In this document: in pieces, positions 19,557 through 30,293 of the stretch
How positions within the stretch are numbered: the first letter of the stretch is position 1
Layout of the letters: every line of letters starts with the position of its first letter
Origin: Agarophyton chilense
Lineage: Eukaryota; Rhodophyta; Florideophyceae; Gracilariales; Gracilariaceae
NCBI GenBank assembly: GCA_030374765.1
Contig: JARGXX010000080.1
Span: forward strand, 1,178,001 to 1,242,000
Reading direction: 5' to 3'
Length of the DNA: 64,000 nucleotides
Notes under the pieces: generated by a model
Told to the model about the DNA's origin: nothing
What the model saw: the letters and a program-made list of their open reading frames with translations, nothing else
Databases searched by the model: none
Made by a program: the position numbers and the translations under genes

Positions 19557-21680
19557 ATGGCGCAAACCCAAACTTGGGTTCAAGTAAGAACAGAAGGACA
19601 CGGACTCGTGCTAATTCAACCGAATACTCGGATGTACGAATCCCGTGAATTGCTAGTCGCTAATGGTATTGTTCAGGTTGATCCTGGAAGACCCTTTTGG
19701 ATACTAGTGAGTAACTTCACCGATAACGACTATCAGATACCAAAGAATCAGGTTGTTGGAACAGCTTTGCCTCATCCCACAGTGGTGGTCCCTATTCATA
19801 TTTCTACTGCATAAGTATTGGGATTAACCCTTGTCGGTGACACAGACGAAGAACTGCAAACTCCGTCTGGAGATCAATTGCAAACGGCAAAGGATCCAGA
19901 GAGCCTGGCAAATGAGCTAGACTTAGCACATGTGTCGTAACACTACAGAACGAAGATCAGGTCTATGCTGAAGAAGTATACATCAATGTGGAGTGGAAAA
20001 CTAGAAGAGATCTCCGCTACGGAACACCACATTGATTTGGTCCCAGGGTCACGACCAATCTCCCAACCACCCTACAGAGCGGGACCGCGAACTCGACGAA
20101 TCGAGGAGGAGAATGTCAGCAAAATGCTGGAAGAAGGAGTAATCGAAGCAGTTCAATCTGCTTGGGCCTCACCAGTGGTGCTGGTTCCAAAACCTGATGG
20201 TTCTTTACGATTCTGTATCGATTATCGAAAACTGAACGCAGTTACAGTTCGAGATACATACCCGTTGCCTCGAATGGACGAATTTATTGAAAGCTTAGGA
20301 GAAGCGAACGTGTTCACCACGTTGGACGCAAACTCTGGCTACTGGCAGGTGCCTGTAGCGGAAGAAGACCGAGATAACACCGCATTTGCGTGTCACGCCA
20401 GTCTCTACCGTTTCAAAAGGATGCCCTTTGGCTTAAAGAATGCACCGGCTACTTTCCAGCGTACTTTGGACATCTTGCTCTCAAGATACAAATGGAAAAC
20501 TTGTTTAGTCTATTTGGACGATGTGATCATCTTTTCACAGGATGTGGAAAGCCATTTACGGCATGTCGAGGAGATCCTCAAAGCACTACAGAGCGCAGGT
20601 ATCACCTTGAAGTTCAAGAAATGCGAATGGTTCGCTGGCACCGTCCGGTACTTAGGACATGTGATCAAGTCGGGACAGCTTGCCATTCAAGAGGCACAAA
20701 CAGCGGCTCTCCGCGAAGTACAACCCCCGTCGACACAGAAGCAATTGCGTTCTTTCCTCGGCTTGTGCAACGTCTACCGACGATTCGTGCCGCGATACTC
20801 GTATATAGCGGCACCGCTCAACGCAAAGCTGCGTAAAGGACAACCAGTACAGCTGGAACAATTCAGACAAGCTGAAGTGGAAGCGTTCGACACGCTGAAG
20901 ACAAATACTATTACAGCCCCCGTCTTGGCGCTGCTCATCCCCAACCTTCCATACTCAGTGGATACCGACTCTAGCGAGTACCAAGTAGGGTGTGCCCTTT
21001 TTCAAACACACCCTGATGGTGAACGCAAACCCATTGATTACTGGTCAAGATCGCTGAACGCAGCTGAGAAGAAGTATTCAGTTTTAGAAAAGGAATTCTT
21101 TGCAGTCGTTGGGGCTCTAACCACATTGCGACCGTATCTCCAAGGAGAACGTTTTACCTTCAACACGGATCATTCGTCTCTACGATGGTTATTGTCCATT
21201 ACAGACCCGTCTGGTCGTCTCACACGATGGCGCTTACGCCTTTCTGAATTCGATTTCGAAGTGAAGTATAAGAAGGGATTGGCCAATGTCCAAACTGACG
21301 TGCTATCGCAACTCAAAACACTGGGCGAAACCCAAGGCGAAATCGATGAAGAGATACCTTGCTTCTACATGGAGACCCATTCCCCATCTTTTGAAGAAGA
21401 GGAACAAGAGACCCTTGATGATTATTCGGATGCAGACCCGTTCCTTTCATTATCAGACACTGACCCTTCAGTTCAACTCGAGCGAATCTCGTGCACTGAG
21501 CTCCTCAATGAGCAACACGCCGATACGTTTTGTGCGTCGATACGCTCTCGTCTTAACGGGGGGGAGGAGCTCCCCTTTTCACTCGATTCACGAGGAATAC
21601 TGTTAAGAAATGTCAAAAAGCATGATCAACTCGTGATTCCACACGTCTTGGAGAGTCGAGTACTCCATCTGGCACACTAA
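19557..21680 (+). pseudogene. C1 pol: connector, RT and RNase H
   Basis: All in one frame but with stops at about 19812 (private) and TAA 19938-19940 (shared with C2). From 19965 there are 571 open codons: FCIDYRKLN, LDANSGYWQVP, MPFGLKNAPATFQ, YLDD (intact), LGHVIK, and RNase H with VDTDSSEYQVG and NTDHSSLRW. Acidic linker sequence follows. The TAA at 21678-21680 in the integrase finger is private to C1. Confidence 0.9.
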
Positions 21681-21713
21681 ACCAGGCTGTCTGGTCCTCC
21701 AGGAGGAACGAAG

Positions 21714-22295
21714 TTGTTCATGACTCTAAGAAGAGATTTTTACTGGCCTACTTTGGCAATGGCCTGCCATGCTACAGTGAGGTTGTGTACAACATGTGCG
21801 AAAAATCGCGTGAAGCTTTACAGGAAGCGGAAACCGATGACGTTATTCCAGGCGAAAGCGCCTTTACAATACGTCAGTATCGGCATCCTAGGGGAGTTGA
21901 TTCGCTCAAGGCGAGGTTATCGCTACCTATTGGTAATCACCGACCGCTTCTCGAAGCTAGTGCAGACTGTGCCGCTGAAGCGGATAACCGCAACCGTAAT
22001 CGCACAGGCGTTTATCAAACATTGGGTATTTATATACGGATCACCAGAAGTTTTGTTATCAGATAAAGGGAAGCAATTCGTTGTGAAGTTCTTTCAGAAT
22101 GTTTGCCGCATTATGGGCATTCGAAACGTGTTTACCACGACCTATCATCCGCAATGCAACGGTCAGGTGGAGCATTTCAACCGCACGCTGATAGCAGCAT
22201 TACGACACTACATCGCGGACCACCCGAAAGAATGGGACATGTTTACAGATACTCTGTGCTACGCGTACAATACGCAAGTGCATACCTCTACGTAG
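21714..22295 (+). pseudogene. C1 pol: integrase core
   Basis: Continues in the same frame: finger remnant ending LCTTC, then SIGILGELI, LLSDKGKQF and GQVEHFN. The first catalytic position, Asp in A and B (AIDIL), is Gly in C1 and C2 (SIGIL), and Asn after the second Asp is Lys. The ORF ends at TAG 22293-22295, shared with C2 (53409-53411). Confidence 0.87.
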
Positions 22296-23651
22296 ACGGC
22301 ACCGTTCGACCTCGTGCTCTCACGTAATCCTCCAGCTTTACCGGTTGCGCTCGACGACGAGACAGGATTGGACGCGCCGACCCCGGCTAAGTAACATATG
22401 AAATGGAGGAATGACCTGAAGGCCAGAGCGGAAGAAGCCGCTTAGGAGTTATCAACGACGCAAGCTCACTATAAGAGAAACTATGACGCCAGAAGACGAA
22501 GAGGAAATCCGGCAATCCGAGTAGGAGGTCACGTCTTCGTGCGAGTTGAAAGACCGGACAAACAGGAATAATCTCGTCATAAGTTGTTGCCGATAGCGGC
22601 TGGACCCTTCAAAGTGGTGGACCATAATGAAGACACAGTGGTCATCAAGACAGGTGAGGACGTTGAGCGTGTATCGTGCGAACGCGCTGAAGTCGCGCCT
22701 GACCCGCAAGTGGAAGTCCAAGTACCTGGTAGAACTAAGGAGGCAAGTGCGATGGAACGTCAAGGCAAAATCCCAAGTGACTCTGGGGAGAGTGAACCGC
22801 CACCAATGGCTCGAGCGTAGGAGAAAGCTCCTGATCTCCCACCGCCGGCGGTTGCGTACGCCAATCAAGGACAGCTTCCGAGGTATCGGGATATGCCCCG
22901 TGGCACGCGCACACTCGTAAGTACAGAAAAGGAACCTGAAAGCAGGAAAGATGTTTTGGACCTTGGCCCTAAGGACTTGGAAACGAGTGCACGCAAAAAC
23001 GCGCCGTTTCCGCTTCAGGCTGAACCGTCAGGTGAAGCGCCACTCGCTGTTCCGCCGATATCGGCTCCCATCCCTCATGGGCAGGAAGAAGAAGAGGTAT
23101 CGCCTCCTGTCGTGGTGCAATTACCATCGTCTACCGAACAGCGGTCAGAATCGGATAAACCGAAGGAAGTTCATCCACGAATAGAATCGAGAAGTAGCAA
23201 GAAGTACGCTTCTATGGAACCTGGAAAACAGGATGGCTCTTTATCTTAGAAAGGTTCTCAAGGAATCAGTACATTGCCCCTGCGGGCAGAACGACAGTTA
23301 TTCGACGAACGAACGCTTAGTGACGCTGAGACTGCTAACACAGAGACGCTTGGGTCAGCCCTAAGGCATTTCAAACCTGTTAACAGGAGTCTCGCGCCAA
23401 CAGTGAAAGCATTGGAAAACGCCCAGGAATATTTTATGGATCGCATATGAGAACATGGTGAGCATGAAGATACTATAAATTTACTGTATCGAGTCCGTTG
23501 GTGCGGTTTTCCTCTGGAAGCGGATACGTGGGAACCTTTAGCTCATATCCCTCGTTCGCAGCTCGTGCGATATCATCGACGCATGCGATTACCACTCCCC
23601 AGGGAGATCGACTCCTCGATAGTCGGGCTCATGGGCACATCCTATTTCTAA
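22296..23651 (+). pseudogene. C1 pol C-terminus: integrase tail, linker and chromodomain, degenerate
   Basis: The same frame continues through TAA 22392-22394, TAG 22443-22445 and TAA 22569-22571 (all shared with C2), then GPFKVV with VVIK (GPY/F-type module, 22600-22660), a Pro/Glu/Ser-rich linker and a chromodomain at about 23430-23560 (EYFMDRI, RVRWCGFP, TWEPLAHIP). A private TGA sits inside the chromodomain. The frame ends at TAA 23649-23651. Confidence 0.82.
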
Positions 23652-23951
23652 ATATGGGCTACAAAGGTAGTAAAAACTCGAAAGGCGAGAAGAAAACAAG
23701 AAATCATGAAGAGGAAACGTGAAGACACGCAAGCAAAGGACGTTTACTGATTACCACCTAGGACAAACTCGAGAAGCGAGAAGAAGGATTGAAGAACTCG
23801 AGAAGTGAGAAGGGAAGTATGAAACTCGAGAAGCGAGAAGAGATGAAAACTAGAATATAAGAAGGGAACGTGAAGACACGAAGTCACCGGAGTTTTATTG
23901 GTATCAAGATACCACCGCAAGGGTGTTGACTAGGAGTCTTTTCAAGGATCA
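23652..23951. repeat. Purine-rich spacer with short repeats in C1
   Basis: Between the pol stop and the accessory ORF stop. The motif ACTCGAGAAGCGAGAAG recurs with small changes at about 23670, 23765, 23795 and 23823, in a strongly A/G-rich plus strand. The same block is in C2 (54747-55046). It parallels the spacers in A and D. Confidence 0.65.
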
Positions 23952-25778
23952 TCAAAGAGACATGCGAGCACGCAGGTTCGCAAGAAGCTGTGCGCGATCA
24001 CCCCCAACTTGGTCCACGGGAAAGCCCGCATCTAAGAGGAACTGCCTCAGCGGATCCAAGCCTGGATCTTCGACTGGCACTGCACTCGGTTGTTGGGTAA
24101 ACCCATGGAAGTTCTCTTGAGCAACTCCCCCCGCTGCGGATTGATCAACGGAAGTCGCTACGCCTACAAGCTCTGGCTCGTCCTCGAAACCGAGTTCAGC
24201 CTCAGCTGCCGGCGCTTCCTCATATGGTTCCTCTCCGTTCTCGGATGGAGTAGCATCGTACACGTATCGAGTAAGCTGGTTCGGTGGCAAGTGAGGCGGG
24301 TTCTCCCGAAGAAAGCGAGCCTGCTCGGAGGTGTTCAAATGGCGCGTCCAGGGGTTGTACGAAACGAAATCTCCAGCACTTGCTGTTCGTCCAGGAGAAT
24401 GGTCGTAGTGTCTTGCACGGGTTCCGCGAGCGGATTGATCAGCTGGCACTCCAGACCAATCGATACTGTCGATCAAATCCACAAGATGGAGGAAGTCGGC
24501 ATGGTTCGCACCGGATCCCAGGACAAGGGTAAGATCGAGTTCTCTCGCATACTTTCGTGCCGTGGGCGACATGTACCAAACTCTAAAGGTAACATAAGCA
24601 TCCCACAGGAGGAAGACGGCCATCTTGGCTATAAACTCGGTATAAACCACCGTCCAGTATCACGAGAACGGGTCGTTAACCAACGCGTACCCGATGTAGG
24701 AGATCGCTGGTGGGATCTCCACAAGGCAACCACGAGGACTATCGATCGCCGCCCAATGCTCCGGCATGCTGGTGTAGCGCCCGAAGCGCGCGTTCCGCCG
24801 GATGCGGTCAATCTCGATCATTTGATACGGCACCAAATAGCCCAAACGTGATCGAGTACGACGTTCCCAACGGGGATAATCCCAATAGGGAATGTCACGC
24901 TTTCGAAGGAAGCGGAACTCCGCACGGAGAAGAGGTTACTGAAAGCAGAGAGCTGCATCACGCACACCGCGCACACCGCGCCAACCGCTAACATCGACTT
25001 CAACGAGTGTCTTGATATACGAGTATCCTTCACCGTCGGTACGGGCTTTCCAGGTATCTAGTTCCCAATCCTGCGGGAGGGGAACCGTACTGATGAATCG
25101 GTGAAGACGCTGGTAAATCAGCTTGGTGAACCGGGTACGGGCTTCGCACAAGGTTTCCGTTGAATATCGCGCAATTGCGTTGTCTGGCAAAGAAATATGG
25201 CTCGCCCAGTCGTCGCTATAAATCGCGTGTTACGGAATACCGTCGGGGAAGTACCCACCGTGTACATACTGTTGCATCAATGCGTCATCGCGGATAGAAA
25301 CTGGATCAAACCAGGGCGCTTGCGCGAAAAGTTCAACGTTGTCGAGAGGATCTCGTCCATATAAATACGCAGGGTGCGGGTAGCTCCGCTGAGAACGACG
25401 AGAAGGAGCTCGAATTACACCCGCAGAGGCGACGTAAGCCGCGTTCGGCATCGGAGCCACGGTTGGCTGAGGTAACGGTACCGACCGGAATCCGGTGTAC
25501 GGTGTGGGGAACGAACGGTATGGACCGAGTTGAGCAGTAGGCTGCGACGCATAACCAGCAGTGTTGGACGGAGCCCCAGAAGGCACATCCTCAGAGAAGG
25601 GCTGAAACGGATTGGACCCGGCGTTCGGATTCATCGCCAGAGATGGAGCTGAACAGCGGTGAGGAACAGAATGCTGTTGAAAACTGTAAGAGTTGGTCGG
25701 GCGGCGAAGAATTCGTGAGGACGATGAGTACCCGGAACACCGGTCCGACTTCGTATAAACGCTACTTGCGTCCCCCAT
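23952..25778 (-). pseudogene. C1 antisense accessory ORF (aORF), broken
   Basis: Unknown function; homologous to 1733-3665. Starts MGDASSVY at 25778, 25 bp from the 3' LTR, and spans about 608 codons to 23952. N-terminal Ser- then Pro-rich part contains GFRSVPLPQP; the middle has SRLGYLVPYQ, GCLVEIPP, AVFLLW, LDLTLVLG and SPGRTASAGDFV; the end has RQFLLDAGFP. Stops: TAA at 25230-25232 (shared with C2, absent from C3), TAA at 24936-24938 (private), and a further break near 24655. No known domain or clear membrane helix. Confidence 0.82.
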
Positions 25779-25791
25779 GGTTCGCGCTCAA

Positions 25792-25802
25792 CGAGGGGGG
25801 TA
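25792..25802 (+). promoter_or_regulatory. Polypurine tract of C1
   Basis: CGAGGGGGGTA directly before the 3' LTR start at 25803; similar to the PPT of A (AGGAGGGGGATA). Confidence 0.85.
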
Positions 25803-26469
25803 TGTAGTATTCTACTATGTCGGGGAATCCGATGGCTTGGATTTTCGCGAAATCGCAGTTGGAACTCATAAGTGAGTGATATCATCAGCATTGTGCTATG
25901 AGACGGCACACCGCGTAGGATATCAGGAGGCAGGGTACAGTGTTGGGATACGTGGTATCACGAGTGGAGTGGCTTGCAACGGCGCATGTAGTGGCGATCC
26001 ACGTGGCTGATTTTACTACCCTTTGTAGCTAGATGTCCATTAGGGACCATACCCATACAGTGGTTTGGCTAAGTGGCTGACCACTGGGTATTCTTTATAT
26101 ATTTATTTGGGCACTCACCCTGGTACACAGTATATAGTGTACCAGAGGTGAGCGCCGACTCCAAGTAAAGGAGACAACATGGGCATCATGACTATTCTCT
26201 TCCTGGCTTAGGATTCCTTAACCGGAGATCCGGACGAGCTATAATAGATAGTCAGCCTTCAACTACTTCACGAGCCGTCTCGAACCTACATTCCATAAAC
26301 GTTTTACAGTTGCACTGTTCACCCTCCCTGGCGAGTAGTGGCCTTACACCCCACTTCCAGCTCGCTGGTGTTGTAGCTCTACCACCCCTTTTCCTTCGCT
26401 GCAAGCGACCCATCGGCAGTCCGAACGCTGTCGCAGGTGTCTGCTCTCTCCGTTAGAGCGGATAATACA
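25803..26469 (+). repeat. C1 3' LTR (667 bp)
   Basis: TGTAGTATTCTAC to GATAATACA. Perfect 9-bp dyad arms CTGGTACAC/GTGTACCAG around AGTATATA at 26120-26145. Confidence 0.93.
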
Positions 26470-26474
26470 AGAAC
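26470..26474. repeat. Target-site duplication of C1, right copy (AGAAC)
   Basis: AGAAC directly after the 3' LTR; matches 17207-17211. Confidence 0.92.
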
Positions 26475-27388
26475 CTCGTACGGATATCCCCTTTCTTCTG
26501 AACTAGAACCACGGGACTAGCCCAATCTGAGTTAGCTGGTTCAATTACCGCTTCTTGGGGCATTCGCTCCACTTCTTTAAGTTCTATCTCTCTCGCCTTC
26601 GGACCTGCCCGGTATGGTTGCTGGTAATTCGGGTTCGAGTCAGGGAGGAGCTCGAGGCAATGCTGTGTGGCCTTAATTTGGCCCAGATGGCCTGACCACA
26701 TGGTTTCGAACTCCTCCAGAAGGTCGATAATACGGCCCCGAAGTTCGCCGTTATCTTCACCGATCTGGACTGTATCTTGCCATTGCCTCTCAGGGTCAGG
26801 TTATTCTTCTTTGTCTACCGATGCCTTATCGGTTAGCTTTGATTCCAAGTTGGTGTTTATCGATATCTTTGTGGTTGTGGACGCATTTGCGCACCCCCCT
26901 TCCTTATCGAAGGCGACCTTGCCGAGATCAGTGTGAGCTACGGTGAAGACCCCTTGTGGTGTCGGTAGTACGATGCCAACATTGGTATTTTTCGGCAACT
27001 TCACGTCGTGACGGCTGAAGTTGCTGAGACCCACCTTAAAGGGTTGATTTGGGATGTTGCCGACAATCCCGTTGGCCATCAAGGTGAGGTGTCGATGTGC
27101 TGACCTCAGATGGTTTTGTAGTAGGACCAGCCCGGGGGTCGCACATGACACCGGTACCAATATTAGGTGCATTGGCGGGATAACAACTTGTTTGGTAATG
27201 CGCACTTTGTTGGAGACCGTTTTGGTGGATATTGTCTTCTTCGGTTTGACAAACCATCCCCGTTTGGTTTCCGTATTACCTAAAATGGCAATTCGTTCCC
27301 CCTGACGTAGGGCGACGGTATGGGAACCACGAAGGATTGCTTTGACATGTCTGTCAATGAAGTTCGTACCTAGTAGGCAGTCTGTCGG
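26470..27388 (-). pseudogene. B1 pol: protease-RT connector and RT N-terminus
   Basis: Minus-strand frames carry NGIVGNIPNQPF and the connector (27205-26801), then YRAGPKAREIE, EAVIEPANSDWASPVVLVQKKGD, the conserved start of the RT fingers, in 26701-26470. A stop near 26800 splits the two. The RT fingers piece is of interest because B2 has lost about 130 bp here. Confidence 0.82.
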
Positions 27389-27757
27389 TCAAAGATCGAC
27401 AACAAAGAATTTCAGTCTAACCGTGAGGTGTCCGAGCTGCACCACAGTGGTGAGAATACCTTGAAGGTTTAATGGGCGCTCATTTGCATCCACCAGCGGG
27501 TTGTTGTCGGGATGTCGGCTCAAGTTCCGAAGTACCGCCTCAGGTATGACGCGGGAGTTCAGCAGGTTTGGGCCGGCCCCCGTATTCAACAAGCAGATGA
27601 CCGGAACCGCAAGGCGATCGGAGAAATACATTGAAGCACGTACTTTATAGTTATTGTACTTCAAATTACAAACCGGAACTGGTTGTGACGTGTTCTCTTC
27701 CACCTTCAAGGTTCTGGGTATCGATTGGCCATCCAATTGCAGGTTGGGCTCGGCCAT
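27389..27757 (-). pseudogene. B1 protease
   Basis: 122 codons from an ATG that overlaps the gag stop (TAATG). The active-site motif is LNTGAGPNL: the catalytic Asp is Asn, while B2 has LDTGAGPNL. The ORF ends at a TGA (27389-27391) just before the conserved LLGTNF strand; B2 has the same TGA. Confidence 0.85.
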
Positions 27758-27759
27758 TA
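27755..27759 (-). promoter_or_regulatory. TAATG stop-start overlap, B1 gag/pol
   Basis: On the minus strand the gag TAA and the protease ATG share one A. The same pentamer is at 32503-32507 in B2. Confidence 0.7.
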
Positions 27760-29594
27760 CGCCAACCCTTCGGTGTTTTCCTCCTGTAAGGGAGGGGTTG
27801 AGTCAAAGTTTGGTGTTTCCTTGATGGTATTGACCGTTACCGGTGTACGGGGTTGAAACCTATTTGGTGCTTGCGTTAAAGACCCATAGAGGCGTTGGTG
27901 TTTCTGCATTCGAGCCTGAATCAACTGGCCTCTCATCCCTGGAGGCAAGTTAGCGCATTTATTTGCCAAATGGTCTGTCGCGAGACAAAACTAGCAAACG
28001 AGGCCTCCAGTTTGGGGTTCTCGCGTTACCATTGAGGGCGGCTTCGAAACCTGGTTGGGAGGAGCAGTGGCGTAGAATGTGGGTGACGAGTTATGGGAGC
28101 TCACTGCTGGCATCCTATGCGAGCTCACCGAACTTGGCGGCGATTGTACCGAGTTTGGTGTACGCGTTGAAGACCAATTTCCTACCGTCGACGGTTTCGA
28201 GAACCGCCCCTGGGTCGCTACCAAGTGGATAGCGGTCCCTGTAGGTACTTCGAGGTGCGAGCTACCCTCTGAGGTTGTGGTTTCTTCAATTTCCAAGACC
28301 GACCTTTTCGGTTTATCCTTCGAGGTTGGAGGCTCGTCTGGTCTCTTTCCCAGCCGAAGGGTATATCCAAGGCCCTGAGAGTATTGAGCCAGCCCATTTT
28401 AGTCTACCTTTCGGTTAGTGGCCAGGTAGTTGTGTACCTGGGAACGGATCGTTTTGTCGATATTGTCGGCAAATAGCGACTTTAACCTCGAGGTAGTGAA
28501 CACATTACCACAACGGGTTGCCAGATTCCACAGCGCGAGCGAAAACTCCGATTTGGTTTGCCCAGACCTATGATGGTAAGCGAGGACTTCCGAGTAAGCC
28601 TCTTGGATAGCCTCATGGGTGGCGTATGTTTCCAAAAGGAAAATGACCACTTCTGGGCACGACTCCAACATCTCTGTGCCAACCTTATCCACCGCTAAGG
28701 TATTGCCGTGGAGCCTATCCTGCAGCAAGTAGTATGCTTGTCCTTTAAGGTAAAACTGAAATAGCCACATATCAGCGCCCTCGGAAAACCCATTTCGGTC
28801 ACATGCAAGCTTAAACCTCTGTAGAAACTCAATCACCGCAATAGGGTCCGTACTTGTGAAGATTGTGTCACCCATTTGGAAGCCGAGCTTCTTGTAATGC
28901 TTAGTAATTTTCTGAGCAACCTCTCGAGTGTATTCAGACGACTTGTTGATCAACCGATAAGTTCTGTAGTCAACCGCTTTGGTGAACATATCGTTTAGTG
29001 GTTGGTGCACCTTCAGGTCCATTTCGGTGTCCGACTCAAAGTCGGACGACTCATTGTATCGCTTCATACCTTTTCGGTTCTTTTTCGACGACTTCTTCGT
29101 CGACCTGTTCGGTTTCTTCTTCTTCTTAAATTCACGGTCATCATCCGACGATGAACTCGTATCGGAACTGGAGCCTGACGAGTCGGGGTCTGAATCATGC
29201 CCTCGATTCTTTCCCCTCTTCGTCCTCCGCTTCTAACCTTTTCGGTTTCTTCGTCGCTCATCCAACGAGTCTGACGAATTGCCCTTGGGAGCACCTCCAT
29301 GGGTATTCTTTTGAACGAGACTTGTAATTGGTGGCAGGTAAATTTTTTGAGAATCTACCTTCCCTGGGACCGCTTGACTCTGCTTTAAACCTTGTAGGTA
29401 CTCACTATCATTCGGTAAGTGTTTGGAATGGATGGAATGACCCATTTCGAACCCTTGTGGTATGCGCTTTGCGATGTTCACCTGTGTAGGTAAGGATTCT
29501 GCGAATCCCTCGCAAACCAAAAGGTCTTGCACTGCGCGGTAAACATGCTCCCTGGAATCTATAAAGAGATACTATTTCACCATTTCAGGTATCT
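27757..29594 (-). pseudogene. B1 gag, 5'-truncated and with stops
   Basis: Order on the minus strand: N-terminal part with FAESLPTQVNIAKRIPQGF, an Arg/Lys/Ser/Asp-rich stretch, the capsid-like domain (AVIEFLQRFKLACD, RSQVHNYLATNRK; 29067-28399), a linker and a zinc knuckle of C-X2-C-X4-H-X4-C form. The knuckle's Trp codon is TAG (27991-27993), private to B1. TAGs at 29572-29574 and 29233-29235 are shared with B2. The start codon is missing. Confidence 0.85.
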
Positions 29595-29784
29595 TGTAGG
29601 TGACGGATGCGAAGAATCATTGGTCATGCAGCTCCGGGCGAGCTACCATCTAGGTGTTGTCAGCCACGTGTAGTGTTGACATGCACCTCCTGGTTGAGTA
29701 ATTGTTAGTAATTGTAATTGTAATTATATTCATGTTAGTACAGTAGTGGAGTGGCCACCTGGCACTGTGGCCAGTGCTGGCCAG

Positions 29785-29807
29785 GTCTCTGACACTAGGT
29801 CAGAGAC
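29785..29807. repeat. Perfect 9-bp inverted repeat in B LTR
   Basis: GTCTCTGAC, ACTAG, GTCAGAGAC. Also present in the B2 3' LTR (about 37481-37503); the B1 LTR has it too (about 13148-13170). Possible hairpin or protein site. Confidence 0.6.
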
Positions 29808-29842
29808 AGTGCCTTGCTGGCACCTCCCGGGTGATCTGGAGA

Positions 29843-29872
29843 GTGCAGTCCACTGCATATAGGGAACTGCAC
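29843..29872. promoter_or_regulatory. TATA-containing dyad in B LTR
   Basis: GTGCAGT and ACTGCAC flank a 16-bp centre that contains GCATATAGG. The layout, a TATA-like centre inside an inverted repeat, resembles those in A and C. Candidate core promoter. Confidence 0.4.
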
Positions 29873-30149
29873 CTCCTCCATTCTAGTCTGATAAAGACAG
29901 GCACCACCTGGGTCACAACTATACCTTTTGGTTCATTGTTTCTCAGCTACCGCGTAGTTTTTACCGCGTGTCGACGCCTACCATCGTTCACCTATACGAT
30001 ATAGGCTATTTGCCCCGCCGTTTGCCCTTGCGGTTTTTCACGGTGCCCTGTGGCCATCGAGGTTTATCACGTCTACGTTCTAAGGTTGAGCGTCAACACG
30101 TTCCCGAGACAAGACAGTAGCATACCCCAGAGGTGATTGTACGACATTC

Positions 30150-30160
30150 TGGTCTCCCGA
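30150..30160 (+). promoter_or_regulatory. Primer binding site of B2
   Basis: TGGTCTCCCGA three bases after the 5' LTR; the first 11 bases equal those of A, C1 and C2, then diverge (ATTGG). Confidence 0.82.
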
Positions 30161-30293
30161 ATTGGAAAGCATTTTTAGGTTTTGTCGTACCTTCACGGTT
30201 CACACGAGATTCCGAGAAGGATTGGACGCTCGTACACCTATTTGGTTTCAGAAAATCCCGCAAAGCAATACAGGATACCACTATTGGTCACAA

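Larger units (their letters stand above)
17212..26469 (+). mobile_element. Element C1: Ty3/Gypsy chromovirus, 9,258 bp, degenerate
   Basis: Plus-strand element with LTRs at 17212-17877 and 25803-26469, PBS, gag with a ~1.4-kb internal deletion, pol with several stops, a minus-strand accessory ORF, PPT, and AGAAC duplications. The LTRs differ at many sites, so it is older than A by eye. It interrupts B1 in RT. Several of its stops are shared with C2. Confidence 0.94.
26470..29594 (-). mobile_element. Element B1, 5' portion (gag to RT start), minus strand
   Basis: Continues B1 beyond the C1 insertion: RT N-terminus, connector, protease and gag, read on the minus strand. The 5' LTR, PBS and the first part of gag are missing; homology to B2 stops at about 29592 where the truncated B2 LTR begins. 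Confidence 0.9.
29595..30146 (+). repeat. B2 5' LTR, missing first 57 bp (552 bp left)
   Basis: Aligns with 37291-37842 base for base in length. The 3' LTR extends 57 bp further to TGGCGTATAG at 37234, so this copy is truncated at the B1 junction. Ends GTACGACA. Confidence 0.88.

Noticed and set aside
19938-22571. A non-standard genetic code (TAA/TAG as Gln) to explain shared stops
   Set aside because: Many stops replace Trp, Glu, Tyr or Arg codons of sister copies, all three stop codons occur, and A has long ORFs ending normally. Decay plus a shared source explains it better.
23671-23845. A CRISPR-like or tandem satellite array of CTCGAGAAGCGAGAAG units
   Set aside because: Units are few, irregularly spaced and inside retrotransposon spacers of a eukaryote; treated as purine-rich spacer.
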